DNA from: Caulobacter mirabilis
Lineage (GTDB): Bacteria > Pseudomonadota > Alphaproteobacteria > Caulobacterales > Caulobacteraceae
NCBI RefSeq assembly: GCF_002749615.1
Contig: NZ_CP024201.1
Span: forward strand, 4,259,001-4,323,000
Direction: 5' to 3'
Length of the DNA: 64,000 nt
Below the pieces are notes generated by a model. It was not told where the DNA came from and did no database searches. It saw only the letters and a list, made by a program, of their open reading frames with translations. Position 1 is the first letter of the stretch. Each line of letters starts with the position of its first letter. Of the stretch, positions 8,778-21,100 are shown piece by piece. A program made the position numbers and the translations under genes.

Positions 8778-10109
8778 ATGGCGGCGAAGAAGGACAGCCG
8801 GTTCATCTCCGGCTTCGGCTTCCAGGTCCTGGCGGCCATGGTCGTCGGGCTCGGCCTGGGCCTGCTGGCGCGCAACCTCGGCATCGAGGCGGGCGAGCCC
8901 GGCTACGCCCTGGCCGAGATCCTGCGGCAGGTCGGCTCGATCTTCGTCCAGCTGCTGAAGGTGCTGGTGCCGCCGCTGGTGTTCACCGCCATCGTCGCCA
9001 GCATCGCCAACCTGCGCGAACTGCAGAACGCCGCCGGCCTGGTCTGGCGAACCCTGATGTGGTTCGCGATCACCGCCCTGATCGCGGTCTGCATCGGCAT
9101 TGCGCTGGGACTGCTGCTCAAGCCCGGCCTGCACGCCGGGGTGTCCGCCGCCCTGGCCGCGGCCCCCAAGACCCACGGCTCCTGGCTCGACTTCCTGACC
9201 GGCCTGGTCCCGGTCAACGTGCTGGGCCTCAGCGCTTCGACGACCATCACCGACGGCGTCGCCAAGACCAGCCTGTCGTTCAACGTGCTGCAGATCGTCG
9301 TCGTGGCCCTCGTCGCCGGCGTCGCGGCCCTTCGGGTCGGCGAGGCCGGCGCAGGATTCCTCGCTTTCAACGCCTCCGCCCTGGCCGTGATCCGCAAGGT
9401 GCTCTGGTGGGTGATCCGCCTGACCCCGGTCGGCACCATCGGCCTGTTCGGCAACGCGGTCGCCCGCTACGGCTGGGACGCGCTGGGACAGCTGGGAGCC
9501 TTCGCCGGCGCGGTCTACATCGGCCTCGCCCTGGTCCTGCTGGTCGTCTACCCGAGCCTGCTGGCCCTGAACGGCCTCAACCCGGTTCGCTTCTTCCGCG
9601 GCGCCTGGCCGGCGATGCAGCTGGGCTTCGTCTCGCGCAGCTCGATCGGAACCCTCCCGTTGACCGAGGCCGCCGCCGAGCGGCTGGGCGTGCCGCGCCC
9701 CTACGCCGCCTTCGCCGTGCCGCTGGGCGCGACGACCAAGATGGACGGCTGCGCGGCTGTCTATCCGGCAGTGGCGGCGATCTTCGTGGCGCAGTTCTTC
9801 GGCCTGCCGCTGAGCATCGGCGACTACCTGCTGATCGTGTTCGTGTCGGTGATCGGCTCGGCCGCCACCGCAGGCCTGACCGGGGCGGTGGTCATGCTGA
9901 CCCTGACGTTGTCGACCCTCGGCCTGCCGCTCGAGGGCGTCGGCCTGCTGCTGGCCATCGACCCGATCCTCGACATGGGCCGCACCGCCGTGAACGTCGC
10001 CGGCCAGGCGCTGGTCCCGACCCTGGTGGCCAAACAGCAGGGCATCCTCGACCAGGCCGCCTACGACGCCGCCGGGGAAGGCTCGGCGCCCGGCGAACAG
10101 CCAGCCTAG
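8778..10109 (+). CDS. Dicarboxylate/amino acid:cation symporter (DAACS family)
   Basis: A 443-residue multi-pass inner-membrane symporter of the GltP/SstT/DctA type. Family marks include the serine-rich re-entrant loop SRSSIGTLPL, the TKMDGCA segment (NMDG type) and the substrate-site motif MGRTAVNVAGQ near the C-terminus. It imports acidic or small neutral amino acids or dicarboxylates with Na+ or H+; the substrate cannot be told from sequence alone. It begins 13 bp after metQ and ends at a strong terminator, so it probably belongs to the met transcription unit, which hints at an amino acid substrate. Confidence 0.88.
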   Translation: MAAKKDSRFISGFGFQVLAAMVVGLGLGLLARNLGIEAGEPGYALAEILRQVGSIFVQLLKVLVPPLVFTAIVASIANLRELQNAAGLVWRTLMWFAITALIAVCIGIALGLLLKPGLHAGVSAALAAAPKTHGSWLDFLTGLVPVNVLGLSASTTITDGVAKTSLSFNVLQIVVVALVAGVAALRVGEAGAGFLAFNASALAVIRKVLWWVIRLTPVGTIGLFGNAVARYGWDALGQLGAFAGAVYIGLALVLLVVYPSLLALNGLNPVRFFRGAWPAMQLGFVSRSSIGTLPLTEAAAERLGVPRPYAAFAVPLGATTKMDGCAAVYPAVAAIFVAQFFGLPLSIGDYLLIVFVSVIGSAATAGLTGAVVMLTLTLSTLGLPLEGVGLLLAIDPILDMGRTAVNVAGQALVPTLVAKQQGILDQAAYDAAGEGSAPGEQPA

Positions 10110-10237
10110 GGCGCACCCGCTCGCCTTCCGCGTTCAATCGCCGCGTAGGGAAAATCCCCCATGGCGCAAATCTCGACTTTGGGTTGTATTTACCACGTCG
10201 AGAGCCTTCCCCCATCTCGGCGGACGACCTTCTCCTA

Positions 10238-10269
10238 GGGCTCCGCCTGGTTGCGGAGCCCATTCTTTT
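10238..10269 (+). terminator. Rho-independent terminator after the met/DAACS operon
   Basis: A perfect 9-bp stem, GGGCTCCGC (10238-10246) with GCGGAGCCC (10253-10261), a 6-base loop and the tail ATTCTTTT. It lies between two convergent units. The upstream part of the 169-bp gap also has a 7-bp inverted repeat, TCTCGAC (10171-10177) and GTCGAGA (10197-10203), of unknown role. Confidence 0.85.
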
Positions 10270-10278
10270 GAAAGGCGA

Positions 10279-10719
10279 TCAGCGCGGCGAAGGCGAGGAT
10301 TCGCCGGGCTCGGCGTCCAGAGCCAGACGGAGAGGCTGTACCATCCCCGACGGCGGCGAGGGGAAGCGCCGACCGGCGGAGAGCGCCTGCAGATCCGGCT
10401 CCATATCCTCGTCGCCGGCCGCGACCGTGGCGACCCGACGAACCCCGCCGTCCGCGTCGATCCAGAGCTTGACCTCGACCGAGACCGCCTGCCCGGGCGC
10501 CGGCGCCGCTTCGGAAAGACGCCGACGCAGCCGGACGGCCGGCTCCGCTGCCTCAGACAGCCAGGCGGAGACGGTCGCGGTGACCTGTTCCGCGTAGGCG
10601 ATCCATCCGGCTGGAACCTCTCCCGGCGCGGGCGGCTGGGCCTGCGCCCCGCCGCCCAGGCCCAGCGCCGCCGCCAGGCCGACGGCGAACGTCCGCCAAC
10701 GCGGCGCCGCGGCGCCCAT
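10279..10719 (-). CDS. Small secreted TonB_C-like protein, last gene of the exoprotein operon
   Basis: A 146-residue protein with a signal peptide (about 1-27, ending GGAQAQ) and a mature domain that resembles the TonB C-terminal fold: a helical start, then VEVKLWIDADGGVRRVATV and a final strand region. It lacks the proline-rich spacer and membrane anchor of true TonB, so it is probably soluble in the periplasm. Its ATG overlaps the stop of the OmpH-like gene (TGATG), which implies coupled translation. Role unknown; it may be an accessory to the Exb/Ton motor encoded upstream in the same operon. Confidence 0.6.
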   Translation of the reverse strand: MGAAAPRWRTFAVGLAAALGLGGGAQAQPPAPGEVPAGWIAYAEQVTATVSAWLSEAAEPAVRLRRRLSEAAPAPGQAVSVEVKLWIDADGGVRRVATVAAGDEDMEPDLQALSAGRRFPSPPSGMVQPLRLALDAEPGESSPSPR

Positions 10720-11318
10720 CAGCGAGCGGCCGGCGCGGGAGCCGCGACCGGCTGCGGGAGGCGCTCCCGCTCGAAGGTGACCGTGGCCAGCTTGGCGTCC
10801 AGCCCCTTCACCACGTCGCCGGTGAGGTCGTTGGCGAAGTTGCCGCCAAGCGCCGAACCGCGATCCAGCAGCAGGCCGCACTTCTTGGCCGCATAGGCCT
10901 GGGCGACCACCGGCTGGGCCTCGTTGGCGATACGCTCCATGACCTTGGCGCGCGTCGCTTCAATCTCGCGGCCAGCGTGGGCGGCCTTCTGCTGCAGCGT
11001 CTGCCAGCGAGCGTCCAGGGCCTCGGCCTTCTGGCGCCGCGCGGGGTTGTCCGGCTGCCCTTCGAGGGCGCGCAGTTCGGTCTCGATCGGCTGGCGCTCG
11101 GCCTCGACCTCGGCCTGGGCGGTCCGGGTCAGGTCGGCCAGGCGGGTGCTGGCCGCCTTGCCGGCGGCGGCGTTGGCGAAGACGGCCTCACGCGACAGCA
11201 GACAGACGCCCGGAACAACGGGACCGCCGAGCGGCTGGGCGGCCGGCGCGGGCTGGGCGAAAGCGGGCAGCGCGACGGCGAGCGCGCCGACGGCGGGGAC
11301 GAACGAACGGAGCATCAT
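10719..11318 (-). CDS. OmpH/Skp-like periplasmic chaperone
   Basis: About 199 residues. A signal peptide ends near residue 22 (PAFAQ). The mature part opens with VCLLSREAVFANAAAGKAA, matching the Skp/OmpH start, then has a long Glu/Arg/Ala-rich helical stretch of the coiled-coil arm type. Skp proteins hold unfolded outer-membrane or secreted proteins in the periplasm. The ATG at 11318 begins 4 bases after the SapC stop; an adjacent ATG at 11315 is equally possible. Its place two genes after a 4444-residue exoprotein suggests a dedicated chaperone for that client. Confidence 0.72.
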   Translation of the reverse strand: MMLRSFVPAVGALAVALPAFAQPAPAAQPLGGPVVPGVCLLSREAVFANAAAGKAASTRLADLTRTAQAEVEAERQPIETELRALEGQPDNPARRQKAEALDARWQTLQQKAAHAGREIEATRAKVMERIANEAQPVVAQAYAAKKCGLLLDRGSALGGNFANDLTGDVVKGLDAKLATVTFERERLPQPVAAPAPAAR

Positions 11319-11322
11319 GGAC

Positions 11323-12105
11323 TTAGGCTTTCTTCGACGAGGTCGCGGGCTCCGGCTGGGCCGCACCCTGCCGGGTCAGCAGCGCGCCGAAGCGTTCGAG
11401 GGAGGCCAGGTGGAAATGCGCCAACGCCAGCCAGCCGTTGCGGTGCCAGTCGAGTACGACAGCATCATCAAGCTTTGCGAACCGTTCCGTGTCGATCACC
11501 TGGAAGCCGTCCAGCCCAAGCTGGCGGCCATCCGGCAAAGTGGCGTCCGCGCGGCGGTCGATGAGCAGGTCCTGCTCGCGCAGAGCGGCGGCGAACGCCA
11601 GCGTAGCGTCGGCTTCGGCCTGGAAGGCGTTGCAGAAGGCCATGGCCTCCTGGGTCAGCGGCGTGGGACGCCCCTCCTCGAAGAGGGCGCGGCCTTCCTC
11701 GCCGGCCGTGACGACACGATCCGACGCCGCGTCGATGGCCAGGGCGAAGCCGGACGGATTGACCGTGGCGATGAAGCCGAACGGATAGCGGCGGACATAG
11801 GCCGGAACATAGGCGTCCTCCGCCCAACGGCCGTTGGTCACGAAGAGGTTGCGCTGCTCCAGGCCCAGGATCGCGATCGGCTGAGCGACCTCGCCGGCCG
11901 AGAACACGACGGGATAGCAGCGGGCCGCCGCGGCCAGCTCGGCCACCACGATGGGCGAGAAGGCCGTATCTGCGGCGAAGCCCAGGTCGCCGTCCTTCAG
12001 CCGCCAATCGGCATGATGAATGCCGTTCAGGGGATGGGGCTCGCGATAGAAGAGCGGCAGATCCAGCGACGGCTCGGCGGCAGGCGCCTTGGACGCGTCG
12101 GTCAT
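11323..12105 (-). CDS. SapC family protein (copy 1)
   Basis: A 260-residue SapC-family protein with no visible signal peptide. The strongest family stretches are LFYREPHPL, HADWRLKDGDLGFA, NLFVTNGRW, YVPAYVRRYPFGF and ALAIDAASD. SapC is named after a Campylobacter fetus S-layer locus; its biochemical role is not established. It lies 61 bp after the giant exoprotein gene. A close paralog sits in the same relation to a second exoprotein gene (61977-62726), so SapC looks like a constant partner of these exoproteins. Confidence 0.85.
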   Translation of the reverse strand: MTDASKAPAAEPSLDLPLFYREPHPLNGIHHADWRLKDGDLGFAADTAFSPIVVAELAAAARCYPVVFSAGEVAQPIAILGLEQRNLFVTNGRWAEDAYVPAYVRRYPFGFIATVNPSGFALAIDAASDRVVTAGEEGRALFEEGRPTPLTQEAMAFCNAFQAEADATLAFAAALREQDLLIDRRADATLPDGRQLGLDGFQVIDTERFAKLDDAVVLDWHRNGWLALAHFHLASLERFGALLTRQGAAQPEPATSSKKA

Positions 12106-12166
12106 GGGATAACTCCAGTCTCAGGGGTTCCGGGGAGCGTCGGTTCACGCCCCCCGGGCGGGCCGG

Positions 12167-15100
12167 CTAGTCGCCGAAGCCCAGGAACCGGCCGGTGATG
12201 ATGGCCGGGATGTCGTTGGTCGCGGGCTTGGCGCGCTCGGCGAGGCGCGAAGCCTCGGCGATCACCGAGCTGGTCGCCGACGAAGCGGCGGTCAGGGCGC
12301 CGGTGTTCACCGCCGCGACCACCGGGATGCCGACGGCCTTGCCCTTGACCTGGATGTTGGCGGCGTTGACCACCTGCAGCGCGGCCAGGTTGACGTTGCC
12401 CGAGACCCGGATGCCCGCCTCGCCGGCGTCGATCGTGCCGAGAGGGGCGATCAGATCGACGTCGCCCGCCGGGATCTCCGGGATCGGGTTCAGCGTGGCG
12501 ATGCCGGCGCCGGTGTTCATCGTCGGCGGCGACAGCGTGACGTTGCCGTAGGGGTCGTAGACCCGGCGCGGCGGCTGATAGACGGCCGTCGACTTGGAGC
12601 CGCGGCCGGCGTTGATGTCGCCTTCCGCCGACCACATCATCAGGTCGCCGCCAAAGGTGGTGAACACCCGGCTCTGGCCCAGCAGCACCGACTTCAGCGA
12701 GTAGACGTCGATGTCGCCCGACCCCATGGACAGCACGCCCGCCGTCGCCGGCGGCTGCACGCCCCCGACTCCGACCAGGGTCTGGCCGCCGGCCACCAGG
12801 ATCTCGATGTTTCCGCCGAACAGCGTCCGGACGCCCGAGCCGCCGAACATGGTCAGATCGCCTTCGTAGGAGATCGCCTTGCCGTCGGCGCCCTTTTCGG
12901 GGAACAGCATCGCGATGGCGTTGCGGCCCCGCAGATAGCTGCCGAAGCGCGGACCGGCCTCGTCGTTGTACTCCCGGCCGCCGGCCTTCAATTCGTCGAA
13001 GTAGACGCTGCGGGCGAAGACGGCGCGCTGAAGCGGGTCGAGGCCCTCGAAGTAGGTCAACGCCGCCTTGGCGTCGGCGGCCTTGTAACCGAACCTCTCC
13101 TCAAGCCAGGCGCTCAGTTCCTTGTCGTAGGTCTTGACCACCTTGCCCGGTTGCTCGGCCAGCGGACGGCCCGCCTCGGCCTGGTTGGCCGGGTTGAGAT
13201 AGAGCCTGGCGAAGGCGTCGTAGTTCGGCCCGCCGGCGCCCACCCCGGTCATGATCGAGATGCCCGCGCCGCCGTTGCGGGTCGACGGCGAGATGTCGAA
13301 CAGCGGCCCGATGCTGGTGAAGCGGCCCTTGTCGGCCTGATAGATGTTGCGGCCCGCCTCGACGATCAGGTTGCCCGGACCCGCCACGGTCATGTTGCCG
13401 TAGATGATGTCCCGGCCGGCCGAAATCCGCGAGATGTCAGCCTTGTCGTTGTGCACGACCAGACCGCCGGCGTTGTAGACGCCGAACAGGTAGGCGTCGC
13501 TGCGGCATTCGACGGGGCCGGCGGGGCTGCAGCCCAGCGCCGGACCCGTGCCCAGGTTGACGATGTCGCGGGAGGCCCGGACATCGACCGCGCCCGAGCT
13601 GACGTAGAGCTGGGTCTGGCCGTCGTAGGTGATGAAGCCGAAGCTCAGGCTGCTGACGTCGCCGTCCGCGGCATAGAACAGCGCCGGCTTCTTGCGGCCC
13701 GAGATCAGGGTTCCGGTCGCGGTGTCCTTCTGGAAGGCAAGCAACGTGCCCAGGCGCGTGGTGTTGCCGTTCACCGGACGGAGGAGGTTCGGGTTGACCT
13801 CCGGCGTCCGCAGGAACTCCGTCAGCCACGTGGGCCGGAACGGATTGGGCAGCAGGTCCGGCGAGTTGGACATGCCGGACATGGCGATCGGCTGGCCGGC
13901 CGAGAAGTAGCCCTTGGCGTCGGTGTAGCGCGTACCGCCGCCGAGGATCGACACCGCGGCCAGGAACTCGACCCGGCCCAGCGGCGACGGCGCCAGCTCC
14001 AGCGGCAGGATGCCGTCGGTGGAGCAGTACTCGTCACAGTTGGACGCGTTCCAGAAGATGCTTCCCTGGGCCGCGGTGACCCGCAGGATCGGCGGATACC
14101 AGTAGCGGCCGTCGCGCAGGCCGGCGTTGAACGAGATCGAGTCGCCCATCGCCGGACGCACGATCGGGGTCACGGCGCCGCCGGCGCTGAACAGGCTGAC
14201 GCTGGTGTCCTCGCGCCACAGCGAGAAGGTCGTCCGCATGGTCAGGCCGTCCGGACGCACGTAGTCGCCGTTGGCGTCCACGTAGCCCAGCGAGACCGAG
14301 GCGGCCGAAGCCGATGTCGCGCCCGGATCCCCGACGGCGGCCAGAACCAGGTCGCCCCGCGTGTCGAGGCGCGCGTCGCCGTCGCCGATGACCAGGGTCA
14401 ATCCGCCGAAGCCGGGCCGGAGGGCCGGCCGCGTCGGATCGGCCCGGCGCGGATCCACCGAGTCCGCGGCCGCGACGTAGTTCATGTTGCCGATGGCCCC
14501 GGCGAGGATCGAGATGTCCCCGCGCAGGTTGGTCACGCTGCCGCCCAGGTCTGTCGGCGTGCGGTCGGCGGATCCAGGGTTCAGCGCGCCGCCGAGGCGG
14601 ATGTCGATATCCCCGCCGCCGGTCTGCACCACCGAACCGCCGGTCACGATGCCCGCGTTGCGGATCACCGCGGTGACCCGGCCGGTGCCGCCCACCGCGA
14701 AGTTCAGGCCCGAGCCCGCGATCGTGCGGCTGGTGGCGTCGCTGAAGCCCTCGCCGGTGACGCCCCAGTCCTGGTGGACGCCGGCGTCGCCGCCGGCCCG
14801 GACGGTCAGGTTGCCGCCGCCCAGGGCGCCGATGCCCATGAAGCCCTCAAGCATCGGGCCGTTGAAGTTCACGAAGTCGCCGACGCTCGTGGAGTTGTTC
14901 GGGACATAGCCGCCGAAGTTGATCCACCAGGCGGTCGGAACGTCCTGGCCCAGCTGCTTGGCGACGCCATAGCCGCCCTGACGCCACAGCCAGTTGCCGA
15001 CGTTGCCGCTGCCCACGCGCTGGTAGGCCGCATCACGGTTGGTGCTGTAGCCGGTCAACCGGCCCTGCACCGCCAGCAGCAGGTCGCCGCCGTGCTCGGG

Positions 15101-18100
15101 ATACCAGGCCTGATAGGCCCGGACCGCGTCGGCGTAGCCGGCGAAGTTCTGGCCGATCCACGGATTGGCCAGGCCGCCGCCGCCCGCCAGGGTCGCGCGC
15201 GGCTGGTTGTAGACATTGTAGCCGTCGAGGGTCTTGCCGCCGATCTCGGCCGACGGGGTTCCGGCCGTGTAGACGCCGTACAGGGACAGCTGCTCGTAGC
15301 TGCCGCCCGCCAGCAGATCCAGCGCGCCGATCCCGGTCCGGATCACGCTGAAGTTCTGCATCAGCTTCAGGCCGTCCAGCCAGCTCCGGGTGAAACCGTC
15401 GGCCGTGGTCGCCTGCGGGTTCACATAGTGGCGGTCCGACAGGGTCAGGTCGCCCGCGTGGCCCGCCGCGGCCAGATCCGTCGCCGCGCGCAGGGTCCGC
15501 CCGTCCGACGATCCGATATCGGCGCCGGCGACCAGGCGCATCGACCAGGACTCCGACCCCGGCGCCAGCATCGGCGCGACCGCCCAGATGCGGCCCTGCG
15601 TCCCATCGGCCTGGACCGGGCGGGTGTTGTGCAGGCTGTTGGCGTTCAGCAGCTGCAGGTTCACGCCGGCCGGGATCAGCGTCCCGGCGTTCACCGTGAC
15701 GTTCCGGTTCAGCTGCACGTCGTTCGCGAACACGCTCATCGGCGTTCCGGCCGGAATGACCGTGGCCGTGATCGACCGGGAGGTGCCCAGCTGGCTCGGC
15801 AGGATCGCCCCCGCCGCCCAGTAGCTGTTGGCCGGAACGAACTTGCCGGCGCCGACCACGGCCCCCTTCGAGAAGATCGGCGCGGCGCCGGCTTCGAAGG
15901 CCGCCTTGCTGGCCCAGATGTCCACGGGCGCGACCCACGGCCCTGCCCGGGAGATGATCAGGCTGGAGTTGACGAAGCCGAACGGGATGTAGACCCCGGT
16001 CCGGATCTCGGTGAGCGAACGCACCTCGATGTCGAAGTCGAGCACCACGGTCGAGCCGGCGCCGCCCCGGATGGAGGTCACGCCGCCGCCGGAGGCGCCG
16101 CCGATCAGGGTGTACTGACTGTCGAGGACGACCGGTTCGGTCTGCAGGCCGGCCAGGCCCTTGATCGACACGAAGCTGTTGCGCGGGATGACGTCGCCTG
16201 TCCTCAGCTGAGTGGTCTGCGACAGCGTCATCTTGGCCGGCAGCGGGGCGTCCTTCGGCCAGGTCATGGCCTGCAGCTGCACCGTCATCGGGAACAGCGC
16301 GCCCTTCCCGACCTGGGCGTCCGCCGGCAGGACCGTGCCCGCCTTCAGGATCGCGCCGCGCTCGATGAGCGTGCCGTCGGGCAGGCGGATGGCGGAGGTC
16401 GCCACCCAGTCCTGCGGCAGGGTCACCGCCTGCGCCAGCCGGGTGTCGGCGGCGATCACGGTGTTGGCCACGACGCTGAAGTTCTGGACCGGCGCGTCGA
16501 AAGTCAGGGTGACGCCCTTGTCGAACGAGGCGCCCGCCGACAACCGCACCGGCGCCGACAGCTTATGGTCCGCGGGCCAGGCGCCGACGCCGCCGGCTTC
16601 GCTGTTGTTGTAGAGCACCCAGCCGTTGTCGTCCGGGGTTCGGGCCGGCTTGTCGAAACCGTCGGTGATGCTGCCGTAGATGTCCAGATCATCGGCCGCG
16701 CGGACCAGCAGGACGCCCGCCTCGCCCGAGCCGTAGACCGCGGTCTGCTGGGTCTTCGGGTTGAGGCTGGCGTAGCGGTGGCCGGCCAGGTTCAGGTCGC
16801 CCGAGACGGTCAGCTTGCCGCCCGGCGCGCTGACCAGCTCCACGCCAGGACGCAGGTGGAAGGCGTCCTTGTAGGCCCGCAGGCCTTCGACACGCGCCAG
16901 CAGGGATTGGTTGACGATCGCGGCGTCGATGAAGGCGCGGCTATCCAGATGGATGCCGTCCATCAGCGCCTGGTCGATCACCCCGCCCGCCGGTTGGTAG
17001 GTCCGGAAGCCGTTGACCGACAGGCTGCCGGCGCCGCGGATGGTCAACGGACCGCGCGCGTCGATGGCGATGTCGTCGCCGCCCAGACGCCGCGCGTTCA
17101 GCTCCACCCGTCCGCGGTTGACGCCGTCCGCCGAGGACAGGTCCAGCGTCGCGCCGGAGGCCAGGGTCAGCACGCCGGCCGCGCTGGTCAGCTCGATGTT
17201 GCCGCGGTTCGACGCCTCGATCGGGGCGCCGTAGCCGTCGACCACGGTCTTGCTGGCGCTGGCGTCCAGAACCGCGGTCGAGGCCAGGGTCAGGTCGTCG
17301 CGCGCCGACAGGCGGATGGACCCTGCCCGCGCGCCGCTGGCGTCGATCCGCCCGAGCACGGTGAGATCGCCGCCGTCGACGGCGATGGTCACCTGCCGCG
17401 CCTTCACCTCGTCGCCGATCACCAGATCGCCGGTCTTGATGACGAAGCTGCGGCTGTCGGTGACGTTGTTCTCGGTCAGGCGCCGGTTGAGACCGGCGAA
17501 ATCGCTGATCGCGCCGGCGCGGATGTCGATCCCGCCATTGCGCAGCGACGGGTTGACCGGCTTGCCGCCGTTCCGCGCCTGGCCGTCGATCTTGCCGTCC
17601 AGGGTCACCGTCCCGTTCAGCGCGGTGACCTTCAGCGTGCCGGCGTGGTTGTAGTCGGCGCTCAGGTCGATGACCGCGCCGCCGGAGACCAGAACGCCGC
17701 CGCGCGCGCTCTCCAGCTCGACGTCGCCGCCCCAGCCGTAGCGGGTCTCGCCGAAGAAGTCGGTCGCCTTGCCCGCCATGTCGATCCGGGCCTTGCCGCC
17801 CAGGACGACGTCGCCCTGGGTCGCGGTCATGACCAGTCGGCCGCTGGGCAGGGCGATGGCGGTGTCGGCCTTGATGTGGCCGGCCGTCATCTTGATCTCG
17901 GCGCCGAGTTGCGGCTTGGCCGCCTCGGTTGATCCTCCGCTGGCCGGAGCCGCCAGCGCGATGCGGTCGCCGGCCTTGTAATGCATCTTCGAACCGGCCT
18001 GGCCGGTCAGCAGCGGCGTGGTGATGTTCAGCACCCCGCCCTGGCCCGGCTTCCCGTACTCGGCCTGCGACTGGTAGACGGCCAGCTCGCCGACGTGGTT

Positions 18101-21100
18101 GGCCTCGATCTGCTTCGACGCGGTCAGGTTGACGTTGCTGAAGCCGAGCGCGAGCCGGTTCAGCGGCGGCTTGGCGCTGATCGCCACGCCGTCCTGGTAG
18201 CCCAGCACGATCCGCTCGGCGACGAGGTTCAACGAGCCCAGGCCCGAGCCGGCGCCATTGTGAATCGGCGCGCCCGGCTGACCTGTGATGATCGTCCGGG
18301 TCCAGGGGTCGGGACCCTGGCTGCCCAGGACGCCGTTCCAGACCAGAGTGCCGGTGGTGATCTGCGCGACATCGCCGACGCCGCCCCGGCCGTAGAGCGC
18401 CGGGGTGTTGAGCACCAGTTGCAGGTTCGACTTGCCGGTCGCCGGGTCGCGGGTGTCCAGGTTGATCGAGCCGTAGAAATTGATCGACTGGCTGGCCGAC
18501 AGGATCAGCCGCTCCAGCTTCGGCGCGCCCTTGCTCGCGTCGCCGCGCATCAGGCGATCGAGGACCGTCTGGTTCAGCGCGATGCCGGCCGGCAGGACGC
18601 CGTCGGCCGCCGCCGCGGCGAGGGCCGCGCGGTCGCCGATGTTCACGGCGCCGGACGAGAAGCCCAGGTAGCGGGCGCCGTAGTTGACGTTCTCGCCCAG
18701 CTCGACCGAGGCGGGGGTCACGAAGCTCAACGTGCCGTCGGAGTAGAGCGAGGCGCCGTCCTTGACCCGGATGACGCCCTTGCTGCCGGCCGTCGCCGTC
18801 GTGCTGGTGAACTCCAGCAGGCCGTTGGAGACGGTCAGCAGGTTGATGTTGTCCGCGCGCAGGGTGTAGCCCATCGTCGAGTCGAAGGCCTGCTTGCCCT
18901 TGCCGAGGGTGTTGATCTCGGCCCCCGCCTCGACGGTGATGTCGGCGTTGCGGTCGGCGATCAGCAGGACCTGCGGCCCGGCCAGCACCGCGCCCTGGCG
19001 CACCACGATCCCGCTGAAGCCGGTGGGGCTGAACCGATCGTTGCCGGGACCGCCGCCGGCGATCACCTGGAGCTCGCTGGCGAAGTTCGACACGAGTCGG
19101 AAGGTCACGCCGCCCAGCGTCATGACCCGCGCGCCGACCGCGTTCAGGTCCGAGGCGTGGATCGAGATATGGCCGGCGCCGCTGGCGACGCCGCCGTCGC
19201 CCAGGATCTCCAGCCTGTACTGATCGGCGCTGTAGTAGTTGCCGGCGGTGACCGCCAGGCCGCCGCCGATGCCGCCCTCGGCCGCATCGAACAGGCCCTT
19301 GCCCTTGAACGAGAAGACGGGGCGATCCGACCCCTCCTTGGGCGGGACCAACGCGAGCAGGAAGGTCTTGCCGTCCTGCGGCAGAGCCGGCAGCGGCTTG
19401 CCAAACAGCGCCGCCGCAGGGGCCTTGGCCAGGAATTCGCCGAAGCTGGTCTCGTTGTACTGCGAATAGGTCCGGACCACGTCGGCCGGGGTGAGGATGG
19501 CCTCGACCTTCAGCGCGCCGCGGATGTCGGTGTTGGCCACGGTCGTGGTCACGCCCAGGTGCGTGGAGCCGTCCGCGAGGCGGGTGATCCCGTTCGCGCC
19601 GGCCGGAACGCCGGAGCCCAGCTCGACCCGGAAGGCGCCCTTGTTCAGCGCGTACTCAGCCGGCAGCAGGGTGTAGACGCCCGCCGGCAGTCCCTTCACG
19701 CCTTCGGGGACGACGATCTGCTGGCCGACGCCCGGCTGGGCGTGACCGTCGATGGCCGTCGGGGCGACCGAGCCGGCATAGCCCGGGACGATCGCGTAGA
19801 CGCTGTTGTCCGCCTTGCTCAGGCCGGCATAGGCCGGGCTGATGTTGGCCAGCGCGGTCTTCAGGATGTCCACCGACCCGCCGCGCCCGGGAACGAAACC
19901 GGCGCCCGACGGCGTGCCGCCGCCCGACAGGTCGAGCACCGATCCGGCGTCGGCGCGCAGGGAGCCGAGCACCGTGACGCCCTGCTGGCCGGTGGTGGTC
20001 AGCTCGGCCCCGTTCAGCAGCCAGCGGAGGCCGTCCACCGTGCCGCCGTAGGGGATGACCAGGTCCTTGGCGCTGGCGGAGGTCAGGCTGCCCGGCAGCA
20101 GGTTGACCTCGGTCGTGGTGACCGAGGTGCCGGACCAGCCGACCTGGCCCGGCTTGACCTGGTCGAAGCCGGGAACGAACCGGTCGCCGCCGCCGCCCAG
20201 CGTGATCGAGCCGAGCGGCGCCCGCAGCACCCCGCCCTGGTTGATGATGTCGGCGCCGACGGTCAGTGAGCCGTAGACCGACAGCGGCGCCGAGGGCGTC
20301 GCGCCCTGGAGCTTGTGGAAGCTGATCGTCCCGCCCGGCATCAGCGTCTGGTAGATCGACGAGTTCCCCGTAGGCAGGCGGTACATGTAGACGCCCGAGT
20401 ACAGGGCGGCCTTCGCCCCGGTCACCGGATAGACCTGCGCCGCCGTCAGCGACATGTTCCCCATCGAGAACACCTCGCCGCCGGTCATGCGGATGTCGGA
20501 CCGGCTGACGATGTCGACCTGGCGCGGCCCGCTGTAGTCGTAGATCTGTTGGCGCCCGCCGGAGAGGCCGATCGATCCCTGGACGCCGAACCGGGCGGCG
20601 CCCATGTCGACCAGGCCGCCAGTGATCTTCAGGTTGGCCTTGCCGAGCCGCGGAACCTTCTGCAGCGCCCCGTAGCCATTCTCCCAGCGGACCAGGTCGT
20701 TGCCCAACGGAACACCGCCTCCGGCGAACCGGACATAGGCGGCGCTGAGGCTGGCGTCGGTGTCGGCGTTGGTCAGGCCCATCGCGCCGCTCAGGGTCAG
20801 ATTGCGCGACAGCTTCAGATCGACCGCGCCGTCCAGCAGGATGACGTCCGCGGTGCTGAGCGACAGGCTGCCGAAGCCGCCGGCCTTGATCTGGTCGACG
20901 CCGATACGGGCCTGGCCGACCAGGTCGGGCTTGCCGGCGTTGGCGGCGTTGGCCTCCGCCACCGTCTGGCCCGGCGTCCAGCAGCCGGTGATGCAGTCGC
21001 CGAACTGGAGGTCGGACGCCAGGCCGCTGCCGCCCTTCTCAGCCAGGACGACGGCGCGCAGCCGGCGCATGAAGTCCGGCATGTCGCGGCCGTTCAGGTT

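Noticed and set aside
13151..17932. Plus-strand open frame of 1593 codons opposite the exoprotein gene
   Set aside because: Same antisense effect; no signal peptide, motif or ribosome-binding site, and it lies wholly within the well-supported exoprotein.
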